Origin: an uncultured Clostridia bacterium
GTDB lineage: Bacteria; Bacillota; Clostridia; Christensenellales; Borkfalkiaceae
Direction of reading: 5' to 3'
DNA: 64,000 nt
Assembly: GCA_944327625.1 (NCBI GenBank)
Contig: CALVHL010000011.1
Location: 1-64,000, forward strand
Part shown: in pieces, positions 25,136 to 34,478 of the stretch
How the letters are laid out: every line of letters begins with the position of its first letter
Position numbering within the stretch: position 1 is the stretch's first letter
Program-made: the position numbers and the translations under genes
Notes under the pieces: model-generated
Database searches by the model: none
Told to the model about the DNA's origin: nothing
The model's input: the letters and a program-made list of their open reading frames with translations, nothing else

Positions 25136-25172
25136 AGACTAAATAATAATGTTTAAAAACAGGCGGTAAAAA

Positions 25173-25568
25173 TTGTTCGGATTGTTCAGTCTGATGGATA
25201 GTCAGCAGGCAAAACAGCTCAGCCCCGTGACGCTGGCTTTCGTCGGCGACGCGGTATATTCGCTCTACATACGCTCGCGCGAGGTGCAGGGCTCGGATAA
25301 GCGCCCTGCCGAATTGCAGAAACATACCTCGGAGCTCGTGTCGGCAAAGGGGCAGAGCGAGCTCTTGTCCCGCATAGAGCAGGCGTTCACCGAGGAGGAA
25401 GCGGCAATCTTTCACCGCGGCAGGAACGCAAAGAAAGCGACAAAGAGCAAGAACGCTTCGGTAGTCGACTATAACCGCTCGACGGGGTTCGAGGCGGTGC
25501 TCGGCTATCTCTATCTTACCGGGCGCTACGACAGAATATCTCAGCTTATAGAGGGTGATAATTTATGA
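25173..25568 (+). CDS. mrnC: Mini-ribonuclease III
   Basis: A 131-residue RNase III domain without the double-stranded RNA-binding domain, used in 23S rRNA 3' maturation. The motif LAFVGDAVYSLYIRS and the later NRSTGFEAVLGYLYL carry the catalytic acids. The start is a TTG at 25173, supported by AGGCGG six bases upstream; the first ATG (25194) has no ribosome-binding site. rlmB overlaps its end by 4 bases. In many Firmicutes cysS precedes this gene; here cwlD does, on the other strand. Confidence 0.92.
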   Translation: MFGLFSLMDSQQAKQLSPVTLAFVGDAVYSLYIRSREVQGSDKRPAELQKHTSELVSAKGQSELLSRIEQAFTEEEAAIFHRGRNAKKATKSKNASVVDYNRSTGFEAVLGYLYLTGRYDRISQLIEGDNL

Positions 25569-26284
25569 AGACCGAAGGCAGAAACGCCGTCCTCGAACTT
25601 CTCAAAACGGATAAGACGATAGAAAAGCTTATGCTCGAAAAGGGCGCGCAGGGCAGCCTCGGCAGGCTGTTCGCCGAAGCCCGCGCAAAGGGCGTGAGGG
25701 TGCAGTTCGTCGACAGAAAGGTGCTCGACAAGGAGAGCGTGACGGGGCATCATCAGGGCTGCATAGCCGTCACTACCGATTATAAATATTCCTCGCTCGA
25801 CGAGATAATTGCCTCCCGCGGCGCAGACGGCGGCTTCGTCGTGCTGTGCGACGGAATAGAGGACGTGCACAATCTCGGCTCGATCATAAGGGTGGCGGAG
25901 TGTACGGGCGCAGACGGCGTGGTCATTCCCTCGACCAACTCGGCAAGCGTGACCGAGGCGGTCATGCGCATATCTGCGGGCGCGGCAAACCACGTAAAGG
26001 TGGCAAAGGTCAACTCGCTCAACCGCGCCGTGGATGAACTCAAAAAGGCGGGCTATTGGCTGTACGCGCTCGAAGCCGACGGACAGAGCATATATTCCGC
26101 CGACCTCAAAGGCAACGTCGCGCTCGTCGTCGGCGGCGAGGACAGCGGCGTCAAGCACCTCACGCGCGAGAAGTGCGATTTCGTGCTGTCCCTTCCCATG
26201 CGCGGCAAGGTAAATTCTCTCAACGCGTCCGTCGCTCTCGGCGTAGCGGCTTACGAAGTGCTCCGCGCAAGGCAGGCGAAATGA
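25565..26284 (+). CDS. rlmB: 23S rRNA (guanosine-2'-O-)-methyltransferase RlmB / TrmH family
   Basis: A 239-residue SPOUT methyltransferase. The N-terminal substrate-binding part (EGRNAVLELL) is followed by the knotted domain with DGIEDVHNLGSIIRVAECTG, VVGGEDSGV and LPMRGKVNSLNASVALGVA, the three family motifs. It is translationally coupled on both sides by ATGA overlaps with mrnC and sigH. Exact target G2251 is inferred from family and context. Confidence 0.93.
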   Translation: MKTEGRNAVLELLKTDKTIEKLMLEKGAQGSLGRLFAEARAKGVRVQFVDRKVLDKESVTGHHQGCIAVTTDYKYSSLDEIIASRGADGGFVVLCDGIEDVHNLGSIIRVAECTGADGVVIPSTNSASVTEAVMRISAGAANHVKVAKVNSLNRAVDELKKAGYWLYALEADGQSIYSADLKGNVALVVGGEDSGVKHLTREKCDFVLSLPMRGKVNSLNASVALGVAAYEVLRARQAK

Positions 26285-26841
26285 CGGCGGCGCTCACCGA
26301 CGAACAGCTCGTCGCGGCTTTTCACGACGGCGACAAGACGGCGTGCGAACAGATACTTTCCCGCTACAAGAACAGGGTATTGTCCATTGCCAGGCGGTTT
26401 TTCCTCTCTGGCGGCGATACCGAAGACCTCGTTCAGGAGGGAATGTGCGGGCTGTATTCGGCGATAGTCGGGTTCAGCGGTCAGACGGGCTTTTCGGCTT
26501 ACGCCAACGCCTGCATAAAAAACCGTATACTCGACGCGGTCAAGCGCTCGTCCAACAGCAAAAATCTCGCCATGAACGGCTTTCTGTCGTTCGACGACGG
26601 CGAGGAGGCAATCTCCGACAACGCCAGCCCCGAGGAACAGATCATAGACCGCGAGGCGGGGCGGGAGATGATGGAGCGCATAAAGGGCGCCCTTTCGGAA
26701 CTCGAATACAGGGCGATAACCATGTACATAGAGGGCGCGACGATGAACGAAATTTCCGCCGCGCTCGGCAAGACTTATAAACAGACAGACAACGCGATAG
26801 CCCGCGCCAAGAACAAATTGCGCACTGTGCTAAATAAATAA
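26281..26841 (+). CDS. sigH: RNA polymerase sigma-H factor
   Basis: A 186-residue sigma-70 family protein. Region 2 has SGGDTEDLVQEGMCGLYSAI and FSAYANACIKNRILDAVK; a linker with SPEEQIIDRE and region 4 (LSELEYRAITMYIEGATMNEI) follow, all in the pattern of SigH. The chosen ATG overlaps the rlmB stop by 4 bases. The mrnC-rlmB-sigH order is conserved among Firmicutes. SigH starts sporulation in model spore formers, upstream of the sigma-F operon found at 394. Confidence 0.92.
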   Translation: MTAALTDEQLVAAFHDGDKTACEQILSRYKNRVLSIARRFFLSGGDTEDLVQEGMCGLYSAIVGFSGQTGFSAYANACIKNRILDAVKRSSNSKNLAMNGFLSFDDGEEAISDNASPEEQIIDREAGREMMERIKGALSELEYRAITMYIEGATMNEISAALGKTYKQTDNAIARAKNKLRTVLNK

Positions 26842-26856
26842 TATAAGGGGGCAGAG

Positions 26857-28566
26857 ATGGCGTATCTCGCATATTACCGCACTTTCCGTCCGACTACTTT
26901 CGACGAAGTAGTCAGGCAGGAACACATAGTCAGAATACTGAGAAACCAGATAGAGAGCGGCAAGATAGGTCACGCCTATCTTTTCTGCGGACCGAGGGGC
27001 ACGGGCAAGACGACGCTTGCCAAGATATTTGCGCGGGCGATTAACTGCGAAAGCCCCGTGAACGGTTCGCCCTGCGGCAAGTGCGCAACCTGCAAGGCGC
27101 TTTCGGGCGGCGCGGCGCTCGACATCTCCGAAATAGACGCGGCGTCGAATAACGGCGTCGACGAGATGAGGGACCTGCGCGAAAAGGTGCAGTATCCGCC
27201 CGTCAACGGCAGATATAAGGTCTATATCATCGACGAAGTGCACATGCTCACCCAGTCGGCGTTCAACGCCGTGCTCAAAACTCTCGAAGAACCGCCCGCA
27301 CACGCCGTGTTCATACTCGCCACTACCGAGCCGCAGAAAATCCCCGCAACCATACTTTCGCGCTGTATGCGCTTCGACTTCAAGCTCATACCGCAGTCCG
27401 ACCTCGAAGGGCTCATAAGGAGCGTATTCGACCGTACGGGCAAGCAGTACGAGGACGAGGCGGTTGCGGCGATAGCCCGCGCTGGCAACGGCAGTGCGAG
27501 GGACAGCTTGTCCATAGCCGATATGTGCGCGTCCTATTCGCAGGGCAAACTCACCTACGACGACGTCAATACCGTGCTCGGCAAGGCGGACTTCGAGGCT
27601 GTCGGGGAAATTGCCGCCGCCATGGTCGGCCACGACGCGGGCAGGGCGCTGTCTGCTTGCGAGAGAGTGCTCTCGACGGGCAAGGGCGTTGGCGTATTGC
27701 TCAAAGATTTATTAAGCTATTTCAACAGTCTCGCCATCGCTAAGATGTGCAGGGATGCGGATAAAATTCTCAATCTGCCCGCGGCGAAGTATTCGGCGCT
27801 CAAAGCCGTAGCCGACGGAGCGGACGGTCACGCCATACTCCGCGCGACCGAAATACTCGCCTCGGCGGAGGGCAGCCTCCGCTATGCCGCAGACGGCGCG
27901 GTCACGCTCGAAAATGCCGTACTTAAAGCGGCTATGCCCGGCGCGGACTATGACATAGAGGCGTTGCTCGCCCGCGTCGCTGCGCTCGAAAAGGCGGTCA
28001 AAGAGGGCGTAAAAGTCGCGGCGGCTCAGCCCGTCGCACCCGTTCGCACCGAACGCGCGGAACGCCCGCAGGCAGAAACGGCGGCCCATTTCAAGCCTCA
28101 GCCCGAGCTCAGTCAGCCCGCACAGCCGAAGCATGAGGAAAAGCCGCTGGCTTCTCCCGCCGCAGAGCGTAAGGAGGACGACGGGGTGCAGGGGCAGCTC
28201 TTTGAAAGCGCAATGCCCGCACAGCCGCAAAACGTCGGCTCGCTTTCGGGCGGCGACAAGGCGACGCTGTTCGGCAGGTTCATAAAGATGTTCCGCACCA
28301 CGCGGCGCAACGCCGTGCTGTTCGCGCTGTGCAGCGATCTCGAAAGCTCTTTCGAGGGCGACGCGTTCATACTCTCGACGACGAGCGACACGGTATATAA
28401 GTCGCTTAACAGGGCGGATAATAAGGCGTTCATAGCCGAAACGCTCCAACAGCTCGGCGTGTTCGAGTTCGACATCCGCCTCAAACCCAAGGGCGAAGAT
28501 AAGTACGAAAAGGCGGTGGAGGAACTCCGTCGCAATTTCGGCGGAACGGACGTAACCATAAAATAA
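26857..28566 (+). CDS. dnaX: DNA polymerase III subunits gamma and tau
   Basis: A 569-residue clamp-loader ATPase. Walker A GPRGTGKTTLAK, a four-cysteine zinc module (CESPVNGSPCGKCATC), Walker B IIDEVHML and the sensor FILATTEPQKIP are clear. Domain III and a Pro/Gln/Glu-rich linker (about 390-450) precede a tau-like C-terminal domain. GGGGG is eight bases upstream of the ATG. No slippery sequence for programmed frameshifting was noticed. It is followed by ebfC and recR, the usual trio. Confidence 0.96.
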   Translation: MAYLAYYRTFRPTTFDEVVRQEHIVRILRNQIESGKIGHAYLFCGPRGTGKTTLAKIFARAINCESPVNGSPCGKCATCKALSGGAALDISEIDAASNNGVDEMRDLREKVQYPPVNGRYKVYIIDEVHMLTQSAFNAVLKTLEEPPAHAVFILATTEPQKIPATILSRCMRFDFKLIPQSDLEGLIRSVFDRTGKQYEDEAVAAIARAGNGSARDSLSIADMCASYSQGKLTYDDVNTVLGKADFEAVGEIAAAMVGHDAGRALSACERVLSTGKGVGVLLKDLLSYFNSLAIAKMCRDADKILNLPAAKYSALKAVADGADGHAILRATEILASAEGSLRYAADGAVTLENAVLKAAMPGADYDIEALLARVAALEKAVKEGVKVAAAQPVAPVRTERAERPQAETAAHFKPQPELSQPAQPKHEEKPLASPAAERKEDDGVQGQLFESAMPAQPQNVGSLSGGDKATLFGRFIKMFRTTRRNAVLFALCSDLESSFEGDAFILSTTSDTVYKSLNRADNKAFIAETLQQLGVFEFDIRLKPKGEDKYEKAVEELRRNFGGTDVTIK

Positions 28567-28597
28567 GGCAAATAACCATCATTAAGGAGACGATATT

Positions 28598-28963
28598 ATG
28601 GCAGGATTTAAGGGCGGCGCAGGCGGAATGCAGAACATGATGAAGCAGGCGCAGAAGATACAGGAGCAGATGACCAAGGCGGAGGCGGAGCTCGAAGAAA
28701 TGGAAGTGCTCGGCTTTTCGGGCGGCGGCGAGGAGGGCGACGAGACGGTCGTCGTCTACATGAACGGCAAGAAGGTCATCAACGGCATAGAATTCGGCAG
28801 CAAAATTTCCGAAATGGTCGACCTCACCGACGAGGACGACGTCGAAATGCTCGAAGACCTCATAATGGCGGCAATCAACGACGGCTACAAGAAAGCCGAC
28901 GAAGCATATCAGCAGAAGATGGGGCCTCTCGGTAATTTCGGTGCGCTGAACGGGCTTATCTAA
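28598..28963 (+). CDS. nucleoid-associated protein, YbaB/EbfC family
   Basis: A 121-residue DNA-binding protein. The N-terminal Gly/Met-rich MAGFKGGAGGMQNMMKQAQ, a helix with QEQMTKAEAELEEMEV and the dimer strands NGKKVINGIEF match the YbaB fold. AAGGAG precedes the ATG. It lies in the conserved dnaX-ybaB-recR cluster, which has led to the view that it takes part in recombination or nucleoid organisation. Confidence 0.94.
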   Translation: MAGFKGGAGGMQNMMKQAQKIQEQMTKAEAELEEMEVLGFSGGGEEGDETVVVYMNGKKVINGIEFGSKISEMVDLTDEDDVEMLEDLIMAAINDGYKKADEAYQQKMGPLGNFGALNGLI

Positions 28964-28981
28964 GGGGCGCGGAAGGTTCGG

Positions 28982-29572
28982 ATGGATACTTTTATAGAGC
29001 CGATAGGCAGGCTCATCAACCAGTTCACCAAGCTCCCCGGCGTCGGTAAAAAGACGGCCCAGCGCTATGCCTACAAGATAATCGATATGTCCAAGGAGGA
29101 GGCTGCGGCGTTTGCCGAGAGCATAACCGAATGTAAGCGCAGGGTGCGCTATTGCTCGGTCTGCGGCAACTTCTCCGAGGAGGAGACCTGCGAAATCTGC
29201 AATAGCAGGGAAGCGTCGGTAATCTGCGTCGTCAAAGAGCCCAAGGACGTCGTCGCAATGGAGAAACTGCGCGAATACAAGGGCGTGTATCACGTCCTGC
29301 ACGGCGTAATATCGCCCATGGACGGCATAGGCCCCAACGACATAAGGATAAAGGAGCTTTTGGCGCGCATTGACGAAAAGGTGACGGAGGTAATAATAGC
29401 CACCAATCCCGACGTCGAGGGCGACGCCACCGCGCTGTATATAGCAAAGCTATTGAAACCGCTGGGCGTCAAGGTCACGCGCCTTGCGCACGGCATACCC
29501 ATCGGGGGCGAGATAGAGTACACCGACGAGGTAACTCTCTCCCGCGCGTTCCTCGAAAGAAAGCAGATTTAA
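28982..29572 (+). CDS. recR: recombination mediator protein RecR
   Basis: A 196-residue protein with a helix-hairpin-helix ([19 protein letters not shown]), a C4 zinc finger ([16 protein letters not shown]), a Toprim domain ([16 protein letters not shown] and [16 protein letters not shown]) and a Walker B-like C-terminal part. With RecF and RecO it loads RecA on gaps. GGAAGG lies before the ATG. Confidence 0.97.
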   Translation: MDTFIEPIGRLINQFTKLPGVGKKTAQRYAYKIIDMSKEEAAAFAESITECKRRVRYCSVCGNFSEEETCEICNSREASVICVVKEPKDVVAMEKLREYKGVYHVLHGVISPMDGIGPNDIRIKELLARIDEKVTEVIIATNPDVEGDATALYIAKLLKPLGVKVTRLAHGIPIGGEIEYTDEVTLSRAFLERKQI

Positions 29573-29584
29573 AGGGGGCAGTTT

Positions 29585-30574
29585 ATGAAAATTACCGTAC
29601 TCGGATGCGGCAGATGGGGCTCATTCATAGCGTGGTATCACGCCACGGTGCTCAATAACGAGGTCACGCTCTACGGCGAGGAGGGCAGACCTGCATACGA
29701 CGTGCTCAAAAACACGGGCAGGAACGAATACGTCGCCCTCGCCGACGGCATAACGCTGACTTCCGACCTCGGCGCGGCGCTCGACGCAAGCGAGATAATA
29801 ATAATCTCCATAAGCTCGCAGGCCCTGCGCGAATTTATGGCAAAGGTGACGAAATTCGACGTCTCCGCCAAGACCTTCGTGCTGTGCATGAAGGGCATAG
29901 AGGAGGGTACGGGCAAGCGCCTTTCGGAGGTCATGACCGAAAGCGGCATAGCGCAGGACAATATTGCCGTCTGGGTTGGTCCCGGGCATATTCAGTCCTT
30001 CCTTGCGGGCATACCCAACTGCATGATCATCGACAGCACCAATCAGGAGCTCAAAGAACGTCTGGCGTCGTCCTTCAAGTCCAACCTCATCCGCTTCTAT
30101 TACGGCAACGACCTCATCGGCACGGAAGTCGGCGCGGCGGCGAAGAACGTCTTAGGCATTGCCGCGGGCGTGCTCGACGGCAGCGGCTATACCAGCCTCA
30201 AAGGTCCGCTCATGGCGCGCGGCGCGTTCGAGGTGGCTTCGCTCATCAGGGCGATGGGCGGAAGCTTCAATTCGGCTTACGGGCTTGCGCATCTGGGCGA
30301 CTACGAGACGACGCTCTTTTCGCCCTATTCTCACAACAAGGCATACGGCGAAAGCCTTGCCCGCGGCGAGAAGTTTGAAAAGCTTGCCGAGGGCGTTATG
30401 ACGTCAAAGGCGATGAAGGAGCTCGGCGAAAAATACGGCGTCGAACTGCCCATAACCGAAGCGGTGTACGAGGCTTGTTTCTCGGGCGACGAGCTCGGCG
30501 GTCCCGAGGGCTGCATGAGCGTTATTCTCAGGCTTTTTGAACGGCAAACAAAGTCAGAGTTCTACAAAAAATAA
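29585..30574 (+). CDS. gpsA: NAD(P)H-dependent glycerol-3-phosphate dehydrogenase
   Basis: A 329-residue enzyme that reduces dihydroxyacetone phosphate to glycerol-3-phosphate for phospholipid synthesis. A Rossmann motif (VLGCGRWGSFIAWY), the catalytic Lys regions CMKGIEEGT and AAKNVLGIAAG, and the C-terminal domain are present. GGGGG lies eight bases upstream. It ends the mrnC-to-gpsA run of closely packed genes; no clear terminator follows. Confidence 0.93.
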   Translation: MKITVLGCGRWGSFIAWYHATVLNNEVTLYGEEGRPAYDVLKNTGRNEYVALADGITLTSDLGAALDASEIIIISISSQALREFMAKVTKFDVSAKTFVLCMKGIEEGTGKRLSEVMTESGIAQDNIAVWVGPGHIQSFLAGIPNCMIIDSTNQELKERLASSFKSNLIRFYYGNDLIGTEVGAAAKNVLGIAAGVLDGSGYTSLKGPLMARGAFEVASLIRAMGGSFNSAYGLAHLGDYETTLFSPYSHNKAYGESLARGEKFEKLAEGVMTSKAMKELGEKYGVELPITEAVYEACFSGDELGGPEGCMSVILRLFERQTKSEFYKK

Positions 30575-30585
30575 CGCATAACTGA

Positions 30586-30614
30586 TTGATTTTTTCCGTC
30601 CGCGGTATTAAAAT
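30586..30614 (+). promoter_or_regulatory. probable sigma-A promoter of typA
   Basis: TTGATT (30586-30591), a 17-base spacer and TAAAAT (30609-30614) lie 50 bases before the typA start. A moderate match. Confidence 0.55.
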
Positions 30615-30663
30615 TTACGGGTAAAGTTATTGTCAGATTTTATACTTTAAAGAGGTTCAGGTT

Positions 30664-32496
30664 TTGATAAGAGAAGATTTAAGAAACGTAGCCATAATTG
30701 CGCACGTCGACCACGGCAAGACGACGCTCGTCGACGCGATGCTCAAACAGAGCCACACTTTCAGGGACAACCAGGCGGTTGAAGACAGGGTTATGGACAG
30801 CGGCGACATCGAGAGGGAGCGCGGCATAACCATACTCGCAAAGAACACTTCCCTGCACTATAAGGGCGTAAAGATAAACGTCGTCGACACCCCGGGACAC
30901 GCCGACTTTTCGGGCGAAGTCGAAAGGGTAATGATGATGGTTAACGGTGTGCTCGTGCTCGTCGACGCGGCGGAAGGCCCTATGCCCCAGACGCGCTTCG
31001 TCATGCAGAAAGCGCTCGAAATGGGACACAGGCTGATAATAGTCGTCAACAAGATTGACCGCCCCGACGCTCGTCTCAGCGAAGTTCAGGACGAGATTTT
31101 AGAGCTTCTCTTAGAGCTCAACGCTACCGACGAACAGCTCATGTCGCCCGTCGTATGGTGCTCGGGCAGGAGCGGCACGGCAACCCTCGACCTCAGCGAG
31201 GAGGGCAAGGATTTAACGCCGCTTTTCGAGACGATTTTAAGCCATATCCAGCCGATGGAAGTCGACGCGGAGGGCCCCACGCAGATACTCTGCTCGTCGA
31301 TAGACTATAACGACTACGTCGGCAGAATAGGCATAGGCAGAATAGAGAGGGGCGTAGCCACCGCAGGCCAGACGGTCGTCGTCACCAACTATAACAATCC
31401 CGACCTTAAAGCGGCGGGCAAGATAGTCAATCTCTACCAGATAGAGGGACTTCAGCGTTCGCCCGTGGACAAGGCGATTGCGGGCGACATAGTCTGCTTC
31501 TCGGGGCTTGAAAAGATAAATATCGGCGACACGGTGTGCGCGGCGGGCTTCCCCGAACCGCATAAGTTCGTCAAGATAACCGAACCGACCGTCGAAATGA
31601 CCTTCTCGGTCAACGATTCGCCGTTCGCGGGCAAGGAGGGCAAGTTCGTAACCACCCGCCACCTGCACGACAGGCTGTTCAGGGAGCTCCTCCGCGACGT
31701 CTCTCTGCGCGTCGAGGAGACGGGTTCTGCCGACTCTTACAGGGTATGCGGCAGGGGCGAAATGCACCTTTCGATACTCATCGAGGAAATGCGCAGGGAC
31801 GGCTACGAGTTCCAGGTTTCCACCCCCAAGGTAATGTATAAGGAGATCGACGGCGTTTTGTGCGAGCCCGTCGAAAGACTTATCGTCGACGTGCCCGACG
31901 ACGCTACGGGCGCGGTATTCCAGAGCATGGGCAACCGCAAGGGCGAACTGCTGCACATGAGCGCGATCGGCACGAGGACGAGGCTCGAATTCCTCATCCC
32001 CGCGAGAGGACTTTTCGGCTACAAGTCAGAGTTCCTGACCTCGACCAAGGGCGAGGGCGTAATGAGCAGCGTATTCTTTGAATATCAGCCGTATAAGGGC
32101 GACCTTACGCGCCGCAATACGGGCTCTCTCGTCGCATTCGAGACGGGCGAAGCCGTAACCTACGGGCTTTTCAACGCGCAGGGCAGGGGCACTCTGTTCA
32201 TCGGCGCGGGCACGCCCGTATACGAGGGCATGGTAATAGGCGAAAGCCCCAAGAGCGACGACATAAACGTCAACGTCTGCAAGACCAAGCACCTCACCAA
32301 TACCCGTTCCTCGGCGTCCGACGACGCTCTGAGGCTCATAACCCCCAAGAAGATGAGCCTCGAAGAATGTCTCGAATTCATCGCCGACGACGAACTTCTC
32401 GAAATCACCCCCAAGAACATCCGCATCCGCAAGCGCATACTCGACAGCGAGCTCAGGGCAAAGGCTGCGGCTAAGGCAAGAAAGGGGCTTCAATAA
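30664..32496 (+). CDS. typA: translational GTPase TypA/BipA
   Basis: A 610-residue ribosome-associated GTPase related to EF-G. The G domain shows [36 protein letters not shown] and NKIDRPDAR, followed by domains II, III and V and a C-terminal domain unique to BipA. The start is TTG at 30664 with AGAGG eight bases upstream; the resulting N-terminus [20 protein letters not shown] matches the family. It takes part in 50S assembly and stress adaptation. Confidence 0.96.
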   Translation: MIREDLRNVAIIAHVDHGKTTLVDAMLKQSHTFRDNQAVEDRVMDSGDIERERGITILAKNTSLHYKGVKINVVDTPGHADFSGEVERVMMMVNGVLVLVDAAEGPMPQTRFVMQKALEMGHRLIIVVNKIDRPDARLSEVQDEILELLLELNATDEQLMSPVVWCSGRSGTATLDLSEEGKDLTPLFETILSHIQPMEVDAEGPTQILCSSIDYNDYVGRIGIGRIERGVATAGQTVVVTNYNNPDLKAAGKIVNLYQIEGLQRSPVDKAIAGDIVCFSGLEKINIGDTVCAAGFPEPHKFVKITEPTVEMTFSVNDSPFAGKEGKFVTTRHLHDRLFRELLRDVSLRVEETGSADSYRVCGRGEMHLSILIEEMRRDGYEFQVSTPKVMYKEIDGVLCEPVERLIVDVPDDATGAVFQSMGNRKGELLHMSAIGTRTRLEFLIPARGLFGYKSEFLTSTKGEGVMSSVFFEYQPYKGDLTRRNTGSLVAFETGEAVTYGLFNAQGRGTLFIGAGTPVYEGMVIGESPKSDDINVNVCKTKHLTNTRSSASDDALRLITPKKMSLEECLEFIADDELLEITPKNIRIRKRILDSELRAKAAAKARKGLQ

Positions 32497-32542
32497 GCGC
32501 TATTCGGGCGGCAACGGACGTTGCCGCCTTACGTTTTGCCCG

Positions 32543-32570
32543 TCATAATCGCGCCGCCGCGCAAATATAT
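32543..32570 (+). promoter_or_regulatory. possible sigma-E-type promoter of yabP
   Basis: TCATAAT (32543-32549) and CAAATATAT (32562-32570) loosely resemble the mother-cell sigma-E consensus. yabP is a sigma-E gene in Bacillus, so such a site is expected, but the match is weak and spacing is short. Confidence 0.25.
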
Positions 32571-32597
32571 TATAACAGTAAATTAGGCGGTGACGGT

Positions 32598-32855
32598 ATG
32601 GAACAGAGCGAACAGCATCATCTCACGATAGAAAACTGCAAAAAGGTGACGGCGACGAGGATAGACAGCGTGGACAGTTTTTCGCCCTCGCAGCTCGTGC
32701 TGTCCTATTCGGGCGGGCGCATAGTCGTCACGGGCTCGGACATGAAGATAACGGCGTTTTCCCGCCAGAGCGGGCAGTTTGCGGCAAACGGCGCGATCGT
32801 CGGCGTAAAGTATATCGGCAAGGGCGGCTCGCTCAGGCAAAAGCTGTTCAGATAG
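32598..32855 (+). CDS. yabP: sporulation protein YabP
   Basis: An 85-residue protein of the YabP/YqfC family. It opens with HHLTIENCKKVTATRIDSVD and continues with SPSQLVLSYSGGRIVVTGSD, the family core; members are needed for spore cortex formation and made in the mother cell. AGGCGGTGA precedes the ATG. yabQ follows after three bases, the usual pair. Confidence 0.9.
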   Translation: MEQSEQHHLTIENCKKVTATRIDSVDSFSPSQLVLSYSGGRIVVTGSDMKITAFSRQSGQFAANGAIVGVKYIGKGGSLRQKLFR

Positions 32856-32858
32856 GCA

Positions 32859-33212
32859 ATGCAGTTTTTCATATTCATGACCTGCATGCTGACGGGCGTC
32901 GCGTCGGGCATAGTATACGACGCGCTGTACATAGCGCGCATATTCGTCTGCGGCACGGGCAGAAAGTACGGCGTAAAGGACAGAATATTCGTCGCGGCGT
33001 GCGACCTCATCTATTTCGCCGTATTCGCCGCGCTGTTTATTTTTGTCTCGGTTTTATTTGAATTTTACGCTTTAAGGCTGTATATGCTCGTCGGATGTGC
33101 GCTTGGCGCCATAATTTATTTAAAAAGTGTGCATATTCTTATTGCTTTTTCTGTTAAAAAAGTGTATAATGGTATCGCTGAAAGAATAAAGCGGAGGAAA
33201 AAGCATGAATGA
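32859..33212 (+). CDS. yabQ: spore cortex biosynthesis protein YabQ
   Basis: A 117-residue membrane protein with hydrophobic segments at about 1-25, 45-70 and 73-95. The N-terminal FMTCMLTGVASGIVYDALY is the YabQ signature. It is required for cortex synthesis in Bacillus. Its last 8 bases overlap the following divIC-like gene, as in many Clostridia where yabP-yabQ-divIC are adjacent. Confidence 0.88.
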   Translation: MQFFIFMTCMLTGVASGIVYDALYIARIFVCGTGRKYGVKDRIFVAACDLIYFAVFAALFIFVSVLFEFYALRLYMLVGCALGAIIYLKSVHILIAFSVKKVYNGIAERIKRRKKHE

Positions 33213-33582
33213 TCAGAAACGTAATCGCATAATCGCGGCTGTCACGGTCAATGCGGTCATTTTCGTCTTCATCATCGTTTCCGTCGTCATATATCAGATC
33301 GTTCAGATCTGTGTGCTTTCCAACCGTAAGAAGGAGCTGATGGAGGAGTATAAGCAACTCGTCGAACAGCTCGACGAGGAGAGCGATTTCCTCACCCGCC
33401 TCGAAACCGAGGAGGAGTTCAGGGAGCTCATAATCGAGCTCGGCAAGCTGGAAGGCGGTTACGAATGGGGATACGTCGTATCCCAGGCTGAGGACGAGGA
33501 GGAGTTCTATGCCCGCCTCGAAAACGACGAGGAATTCAGGGAGCTCGTGATAGGGCTCGGCAGAAACGCGGAAACCGCATAA
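33205..33582 (+). CDS. DivIC/FtsB-like septum protein with internal duplication
   Basis: A 125-residue protein with a short basic N-terminus, one transmembrane helix (about 8-36), and a coiled-coil stretch (RKKELMEEYKQLVEQLDEES, 41-60). This and its place after yabQ suggest the DivIC/FtsB family, which links to FtsL in the divisome. The C-terminal half is unusual: DFLTRLETEEEFRELIIELG (61-80) recurs as EFYARLENDEEFRELVIGLG (100-119), a duplication 39 residues apart. The canonical glycine/aromatic end of DivIC is not evident, so the assignment is moderate. Confidence 0.65.
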   Translation: MNDQKRNRIIAAVTVNAVIFVFIIVSVVIYQIVQICVLSNRKKELMEEYKQLVEQLDEESDFLTRLETEEEFRELIIELGKLEGGYEWGYVVSQAEDEEEFYARLENDEEFRELVIGLGRNAETA

Positions 33583-33584
33583 AG

Positions 33585-34448
33585 ATGAAAATCTGTGCAA
33601 TAGATATAGGATCGAATTCCGTTCGCCTTTTAATGTGGGCGGACGGAAAAACTTTATATAAGAAGATGCAGACCACCCGCCTCGGGGAAGGGCTGGACGC
33701 AAGCGGGGCAATTCTCCCCGCCGCGGCGGAGCGCACGGCGCTCGCCGTCGCCGCCTTTGCAGAGGAGGGAAAACTCGGCGGAGCGGACGAGGTGTGTGCG
33801 TTCGGCACGGCGGCCGTCCGTTCGGCTGCCAACGCCGATATTTTAATCGACAGGGTGCGCGAACTCTGCGGAGTTGAGGTCGACGTCGTCAGCGGCGAAA
33901 GGGAGGCGGCCCTCGGTCTTTCGGGCGCGCTCGGCGGGCGCGACGGCGGAATAATCGACGTCGGCGGCGCAAGTACCGAAATATCCGTTCGCTCGGGCAG
34001 GGAAACTGTATTCTCCCGCAGCTACCCCGTCGGAACGGTGCGTATTTTCGACGCTGCGGGGCGAAATCTGTCGGCAATAAACGACTTCATAGCCTCGCGC
34101 TTTGCGCCCGATTTGGGCGATAAATTCGCAAAATGCCCGTTCTTTGCGATAGGCGGCACGGCTTCGCGGCTGGGTGCAATCAAAAACGGGCTCAAAGTCT
34201 ACGACAGCTCGCGCATACACGGCACGGCGCTGACGCTCGGAGAGGTCGAAAACTTCGCAAAAACGCTTACTTCCATGCCCGTCGAAGAAATAGTCGCAAC
34301 GACTGTCTGCGGCAAGTCGGCAGAGGTCGTGGGCGGCGGCGCGGCGCTTCTCTCTGCGGCTATGCGGGCGGTCGGCGTCGACCGCATTGTCGTGTCGGAG
34401 AGCGACAATCTCGAGGGCTATATCGCCGAAAAATTCGGCTTGAAATAA
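33585..34448 (+). CDS. Ppx/GppA family phosphatase
   Basis: A 287-residue protein of the ASKHA superfamily, the short one-module form. Motifs are AIDIGSNSVRLLMW (phosphate 1), GTAAVRSAANA, SGEREAALGLSGAL and IDVGGASTEI (phosphate 2). Family members hydrolyse polyphosphate or pppGpp; which one applies cannot be told. It starts two bases after the divIC-like gene, so it is in the same operon. Confidence 0.88.
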   Translation: MKICAIDIGSNSVRLLMWADGKTLYKKMQTTRLGEGLDASGAILPAAAERTALAVAAFAEEGKLGGADEVCAFGTAAVRSAANADILIDRVRELCGVEVDVVSGEREAALGLSGALGGRDGGIIDVGGASTEISVRSGRETVFSRSYPVGTVRIFDAAGRNLSAINDFIASRFAPDLGDKFAKCPFFAIGGTASRLGAIKNGLKVYDSSRIHGTALTLGEVENFAKTLTSMPVEEIVATTVCGKSAEVVGGGAALLSAAMRAVGVDRIVVSESDNLEGYIAEKFGLK

Positions 34449-34478
34449 AAAATAAATACAGAGCTTACGGATAAAATC

